Below, piece after piece: positions 24,454 through 35,960 of a stretch of 64,000 nucleotides of DNA. A program made the position numbers and the translations under genes. The stretch comes from Aquanectria penicillioides. Taxonomy: Eukaryota > Ascomycota > Sordariomycetes > Hypocreales > Nectriaceae. Position 1 is the stretch's first letter. Each line of letters starts with the position of its first letter. The stretch lies in assembly GCA_003415625.1 (NCBI GenBank), contig PYIU01000009.1, positions 1,116,001 to 1,180,000 on the forward strand, in the 5' to 3' direction. The notes beneath the pieces were generated by a model. That model worked only from the letters and a program-made list of their open reading frames with translations. It was not told the origin of the DNA and made no database searches.

Positions 24454-27400
24454 ATGTAAGCTCGTCCTTTCTATTTTCCCATTTGTCGTGTTTGTGCCCT
24501 TGGTAAAAGCCATGGGCCGCCAAGCCGAAGCCTACATCAACATCAAATTCGACTTTGAGTTGTTGGCTTCGTGTGTGCTTGTGAGATTTTGCTTACTGAC
24601 ACCCGCTGCTCGCTCCTCTCTCTAGGAAGTTCGGCAAGCAGATTCAAAAGCGCCAGCTTGAGGTCCCCGAGTATGCTGCTAGCTTTGTAAACTATAAGGC
24701 TCTCAAAAAGGTAAGTTTATGTCGCTCTCCCGAGCTGTTGTTGCCCGTTATTTTCTGCCCGTCCCCCGTTCCCGTCCCCAGCCCCGAGTCCTTGCTCCCG
24801 TCTGTCTCCGCTGTCATCTCCCACACGATCCATTCACACAGACTATTTCCGAACTGCTCAAGTTTTCCACACTCCATCATCCTTTAACCCTCCCATTCCT
24901 TCTTCCACCCCTCCTCGTCATCCTCAATCCTTCCCTGCCAGACTCTACCCTGTTCTGCCCGTGCCCAGCCTTGCCGTTCCCTGCTTTGCCCCGGCCATCC
25001 CGTTTGTGCTCCAGTTGCAGATCCCCTGTGGTCCAATGTGCGACGGGGCTTGCCAAAAGCAAATGTGCTTCTCCATTCGTTCTGCATCCCCGGGCACGTT
25101 TCTTCACCCTCGAACCGCACGCGACTACTCAGCCGCCCGCGGCATCTAACCCTCAAGTCGCCTGCCACTGACAACCTGCCATGTAGCTCATCAAGAAGCT
25201 CTCTGCAACACCGACCCTCTCTACTCAGAATGACGCCCTGCGCTCGGCCACTCCCGTCGACTCCCAAGCCGCACTTCAGGCCAACAAGGCGACTTTCTTC
25301 TTCCAGCTGGTAAGATCCTTCATCCTAGTTCATCGTCGTCATGAATATCCCCGTAGGATTGCTGACAGAGACTCAGGAACGAGAACTAGATAAGGTCAAT
25401 GTGTTTTACCTGCAGAAGGAAGCCGAGGTTTGTTGAGTTCCCCTATTGCGTGTCGCGTGCCACCCATCCTGGCCGACTCTCTAACGCCGCACAGCTCAAA
25501 ATCCGCCTCAAGACACTCCTAGATAAAAAGAAAGTCTTGCAGACCCGGCAAGGAATCTCCCGACGTTCCGCAAAATTCACCACCCTCGAGGAAGGCTTCC
25601 AACAATTCGCTTCCGACCTCAATAAGCTTCAACAATTCGTCGAAATCAACGGCACTGCATTCTCTAAGATCCTGAAGAAATGGGACAAGACCTCAAAATC
25701 AAAGACCAAGGAGCTTTACCTCTCTAGAGCCGTCGAGGTTCAACCATTTTTCAATGCTACAGTCATAAGCGAACTGTCTGACCAGGCCACCACCAGCTTG
25801 CAAGAGCTGGGCGCCTGGTCAGATGGAATCCAGGTTAATTTCCAGTCTGGACATGTGGTGACAACGCAGCATTTCGTCGGGACGGATGAAGGGGATGCGG
25901 ACACCTTCTTGTTGGACACAGTCATCACAGGAAACCTCGAGTCTTTACGAGATTTGCTTACCAGGATGCAATCTGCGAACCAGTCCAATGGCGAGGGCGA
26001 CAGCTCATTGATGGAGAGGATAACACGGACTTTCCTGGCTGCCATTTCGGAGGCACCCCAAGAATCTCTTAGAGTTCTTCTCGAAACCAACCTCGTCGAT
26101 CTTCACTCCTACGATGATATCAATGAGCGAAATTGCTTGCACCAGGCTGCGATCTACGGCAAGCCCTATGTCCTGGAATGGGGACTAAATCCAGAGCGCC
26201 CCGTGGCTGTGGATCGAACGGATGTTTACGGCCGTATGCCTATTCATTATGCTAGTTTGCACGGAAGGCTAGATATGCTCCGGATGTTGTTGAGCGGTAA
26301 GTTGTCTAGAAATTTTCAAACTTGGCCCTGCGCGACTGGTACTGACTTTCCACCGATAGCCGACACTAGCACCGTTGATGCCATTGACCACGATAACTTC
26401 TCCCCCTTAATCCACTCCATCATTCACGGGCGCCTCGACTGCATCGAATTTCTCCTCGGCAACAACGCTCGCATAGACCCAGTATCCGAAAAGGACCATG
26501 TCCTCCACGTTCCCCTGAATCTTGCCTGCGAGCACGGCTCCGTGGCTGTTGTCGAACTATTGCTGAAAGCTGGCGCCAGAATTCTACCAGACGCTGAGGG
26601 CTTGTACCCCCAGCATCTGGTGGCGAGAGCAGGCCAGGCGTCGGAGTTGCTCCTATTGTTGAGGGAGTATGGGGCGGACCTAGACCAGATCGACAAGCTT
26701 TATGGGTGGACTCCCTTGGTCCACGCGGCGAGTGAAGGAAATGTCGATTGTCTCCAGGCACTACTCAAGGTTGGAGCGGATGCAAATATCATGGACGAAA
26801 AGGACTTCCCAGCCATGTACTATGCTGCCTGGGAGGGTCACCTGGCTTGTATGAAGCTCCTTACGCCGTTTAACACCCGACCTCGAGCGAGCCCCTTTAT
26901 GGTGCAGCCTGCCCTAGGTCCTATGGATAGCAGCTCTGCTCCTCTTCCGATGTCACTCGACCCCGATGCGATCCCCGAACTCGAACTGCCGCCGCCCATC
27001 ATCCCCCTTCGAAGATACGGCCACAATTTCCTCGATACTAAGACGGTCATCCAAATCAGCTTTGGAGATACGGAAGACCAACCTCTCGTCTTCTTCCAGG
27101 ACGGCAAATATCCCGCCGCACGACTTACAATTTCTTCCAAGGTCTCAGACCTCATTCCCAAGAACATCATTTTGCCATTCCAAGAAGATACCCGAATTGT
27201 TTCGTTCCAGGTGGATAGCCTGGAGAACTTCAGCCTTGACCTGGATGTGTTCCCCACCTACGGCGCCAAAGTGATTGCTAAGACGGTCGTCCTTTCCACT
27301 ACATTCAAGAACTTGATGGGTAGTTCAATGTGCTGCCTGCCTCTGTTTGATCCTCGCCTTCGAGCCATCGGTCAGATCAGCTTCAAGGTGCAAGTCATTA

Positions 27401-28397
27401 AACCTTTCAGGGGCAAACCGCTTGAGATTACGGATTTCGAGACGTACTGGAAGGCGACTAGCCAATTTAACCAGCCGACAAGCGCCATTGTGACTGGGTC
27501 GAGTCTGTCTGGAGACTACGTGAGGCTGTTTGTGCAATATACTAGTGATGGTGTTCCGGTTCTGTGGCCTCGATGGACCATCTCCTGCGCTGGACTGGAT
27601 CTTCCCGTCGGTCGATTGTCGCTGGAGCAGTTTAGCAGTATGACAGCGCGAAGCAACAGCCGTGCCGATCTCGCAAACTTGAAGAACAAGACTGCGGAGA
27701 ACATGGCAGAGATTTATCACACCCTCGCTACTGCTGGTGTCACACTCCAAGAGGCTCTCATGCTTCTGAACCCCGGCATCCACGTCAACCTGCAGATCCT
27801 GTATCCCACCCCCGAGGACGAGCAGTCCTTCTCGCTGGGCCCCGCGTACGACATAAACGTTTTCGTCGACTCGATTCTCACAATCGTCTTCGACCACGCT
27901 CGCGCCCAGCGCGCCCAGTCCCCCGACGTGGTTAGGTCCATCGTCTTCAGCAGCTACAACCCCCAGCTTTGCACTGCGCTGAACTGGAAGCAACCCAACT
28001 TCCCCGTGTTCCTGTGCAACGACCTGGGACGCGAGGAGACGACTGGCATCGTAAATGGCGCTCTCGGAAGCGGACGACGCAGCGCGTCCATTAAGGAGGT
28101 GGTAAGAATTGCGCAGAGCAATAACTTCATGGGCCTGATCTGCTACTCTCGGCTATTGGTATGTTTGAAATCTGAGCCCCCCTCGTAAGACCCTAAAGAC
28201 TAATTCGGCTGTAGGATATGGTGCCAGCGCTTGTGGATGCAATCAAGGCGCATGGGCTTGCACTGGTGATGGACAAGTCGTCCGACTCACCCGACGCGAG
28301 CCCCATGTCGGACCCCTTTCCGCGACCGCCCAAGGGCGTCGACGGTGTTTTGAGGAGCCATGGTATTTTGCGATTCAATGATTCAATAGACATGTAG
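24454..28397 (+). CDS. nuc-2: NUC-2/PHO81 phosphate-sensing CDK inhibitor (SPX-ankyrin-GDPD-like)
   Basis: Exons: 24454-24455 (AT only), 24626-24710, 25187-25309, 25377-25427, 25495-26296, 26360-28158 and 28215-28397; 1014 aa. The protein starts MKFGKQIQKRQLEVPEYA, the canonical SPX start, so the AUG is split AT|G by a 170-base intron. The SPX domain covers about residues 1-170. About seven ankyrin repeats lie at roughly 290-525, for example YGRMPIHYASLHGRLDMLRM and YGWTPLVHAASEGNVDCLQA. The C-terminus is a GDPD-like module. In Neurospora and yeast this protein senses inositol pyrophosphate/phosphate and inhibits the PREG-PGOV (Pho80-Pho85) kinase, which frees the NUC-1/Pho4 factor. Intron 2 (476 bases) is unusually long. 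No homopolymer break was seen. Confidence 0.95.
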
Positions 28398-28618
28398 ATG
28401 GGCTATTAATGAGAGATGCCTACATCGTGGCTCTACGAAGACTACCTTGGTTGAATAGAGGAGTAAAGTTTAGTAAAGCAAGAGAAAAGTTAACTTGTCA
28501 TATTCGCATTTGTTGTTTGCAGTATGTAGTGACACATTTGTACTGCTGTTAGAGTCATAAAATAAAGCTAGCAAATTGGCTACTAATCTTTGTCGTGTCT
28601 GATTTATTCAAATGAGGT

Positions 28619-29390
28619 TTAGGCGCCCTTGTACTCGTACTTTAGGGCAGACAGCTCCTTTTCGGGGTCTACACTGATCATGACCATCTTGGAGACCAAG
28701 ACAACGGCGTACACCACCAAAGGTAGATATCCCATGCCGGTCCAGACGGCACGGTTCGCCGAGCGGCCAACCGCCCACGTCATCAAAATCAACATAACGC
28801 CGAGGCCTAGGTTCAGATACGGGAGGTAGATCTCAAGGGGCGACTTGCGCTCCACGAAGCTAAACGAGGAGCGCCTACCACGGCGCTGTTGCCTCACTCG
28901 TGGCACGTAGTTGGTCTCATCATCCTCATCGTCGACAGACGACGCACGCGTGGGCCGTGGGGTCTTGACCCGCGCCCAGGTGTCTAGAAAAGCGATGCCG
29001 GAGACCGCGGGTGGCTGGTGGTGTAGGAGGTACGCGGTAGAGAGCAGGGAGGTCAAGCTGAGGAGTGCGAGCAAGGTGGTTGAAGGGCGGAACAGCGATG
29101 GGATGTAGGGGATGGTTGCCAGGAGGGGGATAGCGAGCAGGAGGCGGCGGAACTGGGCGTCGCGGGCGGCGTTTTCGGCGGCGAGATGTTCGATGAGGTC
29201 TTCTTGTTCTGGAGATTGAGTGTTAATCTGCTTGAAGTCGATGGAAGATTGAGACGGCGATGGCGATGAAAGCTTGGGGCTACTTACCTTGTTCATCCAA
29301 TGCTTCTGGCTGAGAGTCTGCTGAGTCCTCTTCAACGGGGTACTGAAACGTTCGCCTCAAGCGGGCGGTAGTGCTTCTGACGTTGTCCAT
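28619..29390 (-). CDS. Four-helix membrane protein, uncharacterised
   Basis: Exons 29390-29288 and 29208-28619 with a 79-base GTAAGT...CCAG intron; 230 aa. It begins MDNVRSTTARLRRTFQYP. A helix rich in Glu and Ala (EQEDLIEHLAAENAARDAQF) follows, then hydrophobic pairs RRLLLAIPLLATIPYIPSLF and TTLLALLSLTSLLSTAYLLH. A basic/acidic loop follows, then YLPYLNLGLGVMLILMTWAV and GYLPLVVYAVVLVSKMVMI. The tail ends KYEYKGA. This suggests a small organelle-membrane protein, probably ER or mitochondrial, but I recognise no named family. It converges on nuc-2 (221 bases) and is divergent from COA1. Confidence 0.85.
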
Positions 29391-29808
29391 GATGCGCAGA
29401 CGTAAACACAGGTGGCCATGTGTTCATGGAGGAGGGAGATGCCGGGACCGAATAGTGAGTGGGAGGATCGAGAGGGTGGTAGGAGAGGGAGGGTGACGTT
29501 TCACGTCATCACATAAAATCGCCCAGGTTTAGTGCGGTGGCCTGCGTGGTCTTTAGAGGCTCAGCCTTATGACGACAGGCGGCACTTGCATTTTGCATCC
29601 AACAGGGGAGCAGGTGGCTGGCGGGCGGCGGGCAGCGGGCAGGAGCTCCAGGGTACGGATACAGTACCGTACCTACCCACTTTAGGCGCTGGCGGGGGGG
29701 GTCCTCGGCGCCGGTTGGAAAATTTCCCCGGCCTCCGGCTCAACACCAAACAATTCTGACCCTCACCTGACATACGAACATCGTCCCAGGTCGCCAACCC
29801 ACAACACA
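29391..29808. promoter_or_regulatory. Divergent promoter region, membrane protein/COA1
   Basis: 418 bases between divergent starts. It contains GTACC-rich sequence about 29654-29675 (GGTACGGATACAGTACCGTACC) and no other feature I can name. Confidence 0.45.
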
Positions 29809-30574
29809 ATGATGCAGCAGCAAATAATGCTGCCGCGGCTCGTCCGCCGCAGGCTTGCCGCCGCACTCAAGGCCCGCCCCGTCACCGTGCGCCCCGTTCA
29901 GCGCCGATGGCTCACTCCCGCGCCCAAGCCCGGCGATGGGCCGATGATGTCCAGGCGGGCGGATCGTGAACTACCAGGTATGCGTCGATCCACGAATACG
30001 GCCTGTCCGTTTGCCTCTGGGAGGCACCTCTGAGGCCAATTGGAGCTAGTAGAACGTCAAGCTGACATTTCCCCCTTCCACTCGTGCAGACATCAACGAA
30101 GTTCGCTTCCAGTGGCGCCGCACTCTCCCCGTCTTCCTCGTCATTGTCGCCGCTTGCTCCGTTGCCATCTTCAACTACCAAAAGATGTCCTCGCCCGTCG
30201 TGTCGTCGACTCTGTACGCCCTGCGAACATCACCCGAGGCCCGCGCCCTCCTCGGCGACGAAGTCTATTTCAAGCATCAGATTCCCTGGATCCACGGCGA
30301 GATGAACCAGCTGCACGGCCGCATCGACATTTGGTTCTCCGTCCGCGGCTCCAAGGGCGTCGGCGTCATGCGTTTCGCCAGCAACCGCCCTACCCCCAAG
30401 GGCTTCTTCGAGACCACGGAGTGGAGCCTTACCATGGAGGATGGCACCCGCCTGGATCTCCTCGACCTTGGTGATCCATTCCGCGGCCTCTTGGGCAGCA
30501 GCGAAGAGGATCTGCCCCCGGTGGATGAGGATGCACCTACGAGAGGCTTCAGGAAGCAGGTCGACTACAAATAA
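29809..30574 (+). CDS. COA1: Cytochrome c oxidase assembly factor 1
   Basis: Exons 29809-29977 and 30090-30574, joined over a 112-base intron (GTATGC...TGCAG); 217 aa. The N-terminus is Arg-rich without acidic residues (LPRLVRRRLAAALKARP), a mitochondrial presequence. A single TM helix (TLPVFLVIVAACSVAIFNY) follows EVRFQWRR. The rest is a soluble intermembrane-space domain with YALRTSPEARALLGDEV, GRIDIWFSVRGSKGVG and FFETTEWSL, the Coa1 family pattern. Coa1 works in the early Cox1 maturation steps of complex IV. The start is the first of two ATGs at 29809; the second Met would also serve. Confidence 0.92.
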
Positions 30575-30802
30575 GGCGATGAGGCATTCAGAAAAGTAGT
30601 GGTGGAGGACCACCGAGGATAAAATGTGATGAACCCTGGGAACTCCGGTTTTCGTTGAATCTGTACAGTAGTAGATGGTGTGTGTGTATAATACAAATCC
30701 CGCTATGATCTCCTCCTTGCCGTACAAAAGTACAAAGTACAAAGTTCTTGGTCCTTCCCGTTCCAATGCCTTCCATCCATCTTACAAACAACATTACTTG
30801 AC

Positions 30803-31807
30803 CTATTGGTTCAGAGGTGCCGATTGTCTTTGCTCCTTCATTTCTAGATGCTTTTCTCGTGCTGCTTGCAGCTTCTCCTCGGAGTCTGGGTGTCGCTCTA
30901 GTAGCTGCGTGAGGACCTTCTCGCGGTGAGGCTGGGCGGGGGCCTTGCGCTTCTTTGCGTCCTGTAGACGGACGACACGGCCCTTGGGGCCGGCGATAGG
31001 ACCGCTGACCAGCACGGTACCCAGCTCGTTGTCAACCATCATGACCTTGAGGTTCTGGACCGTTACCCACTCGTTGCCCATGCGACCAGGCATCTTCTTG
31101 CCGGGAAGCACACGGGAACCGCTGCCCTGCGAGGGACCGGTGGTACCGATGGTACGGTGGTTCTTGGAGTTACCGTGGGAGGCTTCCTGACCAGCGAAGC
31201 CGTGGCGCTTCATACCACCAGCAAAGCCCATGCCGCGGGACTTGGACTTGATGTCGACGTACTGGCCCTTCTGGAACCAATCGGGGAGGAGCTGGACGCC
31301 GACGGGGAGAAGGCCCTTCTCGTCGCGGACCTTGAACTCGGCGAGGTCGGCCTTGGGAGCAATGCCCTTGGCCTCGTAGTAGCCGAGAAGAGGGCTGGTG
31401 ACGTTGCGGCCCTGTCGGGTGCCGGCGCCGATCTGGACGGCCCAGTAGCCGTGCTGGTCTCGGGTCTTGTTGGCGATGACCTGGACCTGGTCGAGCTGGA
31501 GGACGGTGCAGGGGACGCGTGTCTTGCCGACGAAGAGACTGGTCATGCCCTTCTTGACGGCGAGGACGCCGGTGCGGAGGGGAGTGGTCTTCTCGCGGCG
31601 CTTGAGGGCGGCGGCGGGGCCGGTGGTGAGGACGGGAAGGCCGGCGGAGGGCTGGTTGAAGCGGCCAGGCTTGGACCGAGGGGGAGCGGTGGACCAGCCG
31701 TACTTGACGCCGCGGCTGGCAACAAGCGGGAGGAGCAGCGGGCGGGCGAGCTCCTGGCGGGCGCAGGGCCGGGGCAGGGCCAGCCGGATGGGAAGACGGG
31801 TCGGCAT
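30803..31807 (-). CDS. MRPL9: Mitochondrial large-subunit ribosomal protein uL3m
   Basis: Intronless, 334 aa. A basic, hydrophobic presequence (MPTRLPIRLALPRPCARQ) is followed by the L3 fold. Typical segments are RTGVLAVKKGMTSLF, the GQYVDIKSKSRGMGFAGGMKRHGF loop that reaches the peptidyl-transferase region, and GSRVLPGKKMPGRMGNEWVTVQ. The symbol follows yeast, where uL3m is Mrpl9. The C-terminal 40 residues are a charged helix. It converges on COA1 with 228 bases between stops, so two mitochondrial genes sit tail to tail. Confidence 0.95.
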   Translation of the reverse strand: MPTRLPIRLALPRPCARQELARPLLLPLVASRGVKYGWSTAPPRSKPGRFNQPSAGLPVLTTGPAAALKRREKTTPLRTGVLAVKKGMTSLFVGKTRVPCTVLQLDQVQVIANKTRDQHGYWAVQIGAGTRQGRNVTSPLLGYYEAKGIAPKADLAEFKVRDEKGLLPVGVQLLPDWFQKGQYVDIKSKSRGMGFAGGMKRHGFAGQEASHGNSKNHRTIGTTGPSQGSGSRVLPGKKMPGRMGNEWVTVQNLKVMMVDNELGTVLVSGPIAGPKGRVVRLQDAKKRKAPAQPHREKVLTQLLERHPDSEEKLQAAREKHLEMKEQRQSAPLNQ

Positions 31808-34800
31808 GGCGAAGACGGCGGTGGCGGCACGGCGGGAGGGAGGAATTGGGTGCGATGCGGGCCGCGCGGGTGGGACGAACAGAGCAAAGGTTCCGAGGTG
31901 ATGGTGTGGTGATGCGAGTATCGTGGTGGTGAGGATGAAATTCGTGAAATGCTAGACCCACATGCTACCCATGCGACCAATCAGCGCCGACCGGCTCGGG
32001 GACCAGTTGTTCCTGAGTGATGAGCATCATGGGGACTTCACAGACAGATGCGCATTGGAGCTGAAATGGTGCAGTATTTTTTAGTTGTGTAAATGATGCA
32101 TCCAAGAAAAATGCACTTTTGAACATCCGTGACTATAATTGAGAATTCTTGGGCGACAATTCTCCGTTCTTGTTGCTCAATTGCTCTCTCAAGGTGCTCG
32201 CCGTTGGTGAACTTGCTCATATTCTCCAGCCAAGCTCCGAGTAAGCTGACACCCACTTAACAACATGTTAGTACGCCAGATAGTTTGCGTTGATCTGACT
32301 TTTGGCCTTGTTAATATCCCGTTACAGAATTTCATTGAGATCCAATTATTTTTCTTTCCTCCATTATCAAATGTTTCTTCACGTTGCAATGCAATTGAGT
32401 TCATTTCATGCAAGGGAGTCCCCTTCCTCTGCGTCAAAGCTGTCCCGACATGGAAGCGGTTGTTCCAGCTTGGCAGCAACTAGATTTAATCCTGATTTAA
32501 TCCTCATGTAACAAGTCCTTTCTTGTCAATACCGCTACTAGGCCCTAGAATTCCCGTCATTATACTCTCGTTTGACTCTGATGCCTTGAAATGCTTCCTG
32601 TTCTCGCTATAATGAGAAAGTTGTAATTAGGCAAAGCTGACAGAAGAAAGAGGTGACGTACACGAAGTGAGTCGGCGATAGCTTCCAACTTTGCCTATTT
32701 AAAATGAAGGCATCTGGGTTTACGATAAAAAATCCCGTTCGGCGAGAGGTCAGATTGACTCTATTCGATCGGCCATTGAATGAGCTTATTCAAAAATATG
32801 TATCTACGTACCTTTTTTGCTCCTGCTTGAAGCTGATGGCAATGCTAGCTTGCTGTAGGCAGCCCCTAGAGGGCAAAAGCGCCGCAGGTAGAGGCCTCCC
32901 GTAAGGGCACCTGGAGGGGAAAACTTGATCCTTTCCCTATAAATCTCTGTATGAAGAATCCTGATCCTAATCTTGAGACCCCTGGTTACACAGCCTTGCG
33001 TATTCCTAGGGAGACGCCGAAGGCGTCAACATTAAGGTATTGTATCCTCCTTCAATCCCCTCCAACTCCAGTGCCTCTGCGAGCGATTTCCCTTTTCCTC
33101 ACCTGTAGCAGAATCTGATCTTGGAGGCCCAGGAATATCTCCAGTTTCAAAAAATATATTTTCGTGATGAATTTTCTTCTGACTCTATTGCTTCGGGTGA
33201 AGAACCAAGACATGCCGACGAGAGCTACTGAGCAAACCGTTCCTTCAACATAAATTCCAAAAATGGACCCAATTTTAGCGAACAGTGAAGAGAGATCTAA
33301 TACATTGGCGAAAAATTTGCTATATCTGAGACCACGAAGCTCCAGGCGAGGCTGTCCGTGCAGCAGCTTGATGCTTGGCATCTGAGGGATCATCGGATTC
33401 CATGCAACAATACGACAACGGGCTACATTACCAGGCTTGTTCTAACTAATTTCGCACTGCGACATAATATGACAGAGTTGGGAGAAAATTTTCTCCGAAT
33501 TGGGCTGAGATATAGCTTCAAGTGGTGATGCGAATCAGTGATTTATAGACCTTAATATCCTGTGTTACTCTTAACCGAGGCACAGGTAGACCTTTTGGTG
33601 TAGCAGTTAAGGGTTACCTCCGCTTTTTCGTATCAAGTTGGAACACCTTTGATTATACCCCTTCCAGAGCTGGTGATCGGATACTCAAGGTAGGTGTAAA
33701 TTTAGGTTGATGAGCCTCTACTTAAACAGAGTCCATACTGGAGCATATGTCTTCAGAAGTGCAGAGTTGCATGAATGTTATGTATTTATGCCTTTAAATT
33801 TATAACAAGACCCGACACCCTCAATTATGCCAACTGGGTGGAACCCCATCGTTGTCGCCGAGGGAACCAACGCCAAGATGGCCTGGAATCAAACCATAGC
33901 TTGGATATGAAACACCACCTGTGATTTATTTTACGATTAGAATACTCTATAAGTAACATAACTGGAAACACAAAGACGGGGAGCAACAATACATTCAACA
34001 CATTCTTAATCAACCGAAGTTCTCAACTTACCAACCTTCCCACGGTGCTCAATAAAGAGTGTTCTCATGAGCAGGCGCAATTCAGAGTTGATAAGATTTC
34101 GATGGGCTAGACTTTTTCATCAAGATAAACTCTCATTCGTTTGCCACGCTAAGGGAAGCTTTAGTTCTGGATCCCCCAGCTGATCGGAGATGGCTTGTTA
34201 AACTTCAGTAATGGTTGTGGTCTGGATCCAGTTAGCGCAACGGCAGAGCAAACCAGGCTTTTGCTCTGGGATCCCCAGACACTTGGCGACCGATTGTGAG
34301 GGGAGACCTTATTTATAAATCTTGAGAGGGATCTAGAGAAGGCTACTGGGCGGTTCGGCGATTATTAAACTCAGCACTGCCAACATTTTTGCGTTTGGAG
34401 CTGTGGCGGGGAGATGGTCGGCCACGCAGCATCTTGGACGCACGAAGGTTTGGCAAGTCAGAACGGAAATTCCACAATCCGTAACCTAATCCGAGGATAA
34501 CTCAAGTGTACACTCAACGGAACACGGTCGCTTCGTTTGCCGATTCAGGGGCCCCGAAAACCATAGGAATAGCGTAGATGTGTAAATGAAGCTGGCAGCA
34601 GCATCTGGAACCGGGATATACTACTGTACTAGAGATCCGGATATCAAATGATACTAATCAAGCGGCTCTGGCGTCCGGCGTAGATCTGAACTGCAGCTTG
34701 CTCTACAGTGAGAACAGCCATGGAGTGTCCATTCAAGAAAGAGCTGTCCCAATAATTGTCTAGGAAGTTATGTTTCGAGGCAGAACCTATCCGCGTGTAT

Positions 34801-35124
34801 GAATGATGACAATGAACGAACAAGGATATTCATCCGTCGTATTGATGATTGGCCTAAATTCAAGTCCAATGATGCGAGGCGCAAGGGCGTACACGTCTCA
34901 CTTTCACACGGATTCAGATTTATTGCTGGACAAATTGATTACTTTAATTATGATAACTGAATTGCTGCGTATTTGACTCATGAGAAGTTGTCTGCTTGAT
35001 CAAACTGAAAGAGTAATGGGCGAAAATCCAGATGGAACTCCAGAAGTCTCCCGAACCGAGTCCATGAAATCTCCTCCATAGATGGCTCTGCCCTTGGCAG
35101 GTTCTTCCATTTTTCACCCAATCT
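31808..35124. other. AT-richer gene-poor region
   Basis: Base composition shifts visibly toward A/T after about 32 kb, and reading frames become short. One 113-codon minus frame at 33052-33393 looks mildly protein-like but matches nothing I know. No terminal repeats or transposase motifs were seen. Decayed, RIP-affected sequence is possible but unproven. Confidence 0.45.
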
Positions 35125-35960
35125 TTAGGGGTGGACGGAATCGCTATCATCAAGCTTGTCCTCGTTCACCTCGGTTCGTCGCTTCCTTTGTCGAAGCAGG
35201 AACCATACAAGACCGGACACTATAGCAATAGCGACGACGCCACCAACAACACCACCTGCAATCACGGCTGTGCGTGATATGCCGGTGCTTCCATCGGTAT
35301 CGGGGTTGCTAGTCCAGTCGACACTGGCATCTTCAGTCATATCCTCGGCGGTAGGGAAGACTATCAAGGGGATATTAACAGCTGGACTGTTTGCGAAGAA
35401 CCGACATCCTTACTATATGGCTCAGTACCAGTTGCTGACAACCGGGGCGGGTTGATCGTGACTGTAATTGGGGTGTTTGCGATCAATCCAGAAGTATCAA
35501 TGGACTCGTCGCTAGCAGGCACTGGAGTCTCGACGACCCAATGACCCTTAACATTGAAATTGGTAATAATGCCGTCTTGCATCTTGGCGTTTGAAGACCG
35601 AAGCTGTGTAGCAAGTCGGGAGGGATCTTGGTCGTGATAAGTCTTTAGTTGAAATGCCCTTTCTTGTAGAAGTCATTCGCCACCTGTGAGAGTTGTCAGA
35701 ACACACACTTCGTTAGGTAGGTGCTCCAAGTGTTAGGTTGGAGTATTCCGAGGTTGCCACTTACTCGCAGGCTGAATGAGCACGCAACCTCTTCCTGAGT
35801 GTATGAACGATATGACCAGGGAGGAATGAGATGACGAAAGATGGGAGGAGACAAGGACAAGAAATACAGGGGATGCCTTCTTTGTCGACGAGTAATATGT
35901 GGCTAGACATTGCTCTGGAAACCTTACATTTGGCTCAACCTGGTCTGACGGCAAGCTACT
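35125..35960 (-). pseudogene. Damaged gene for a single-pass membrane protein
   Basis: The clear part is the C-terminus: ISRTAVIAGGVVGGVVAI begins a TM helix followed by RQRKRR and a short acidic tail ending at 35125. Upstream, the same strand reads VANDFYK after a good intron (35684-35764, GTAAGT donor, TTCTGAC branch, CACAG acceptor). The preceding exon ends PPWSYRSYTQEEVACSFSLR. Joining these parts needs a frame change near AAA at about 35386-35388, another near 35656-35660, and another further upstream. The 5' end cannot be set. It is either a pseudogene or a real gene with several base errors; the extracellular part resembles fungal secreted or membrane proteins of unknown role. Confidence 0.45.

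Noticed and set aside
33590..33660. tRNA-like A-box (TGGTGTAGCAGTTA)
   Set aside because: No B-box, no cloverleaf and no anticodon arm could be built; at most a decayed tRNA-derived repeat.
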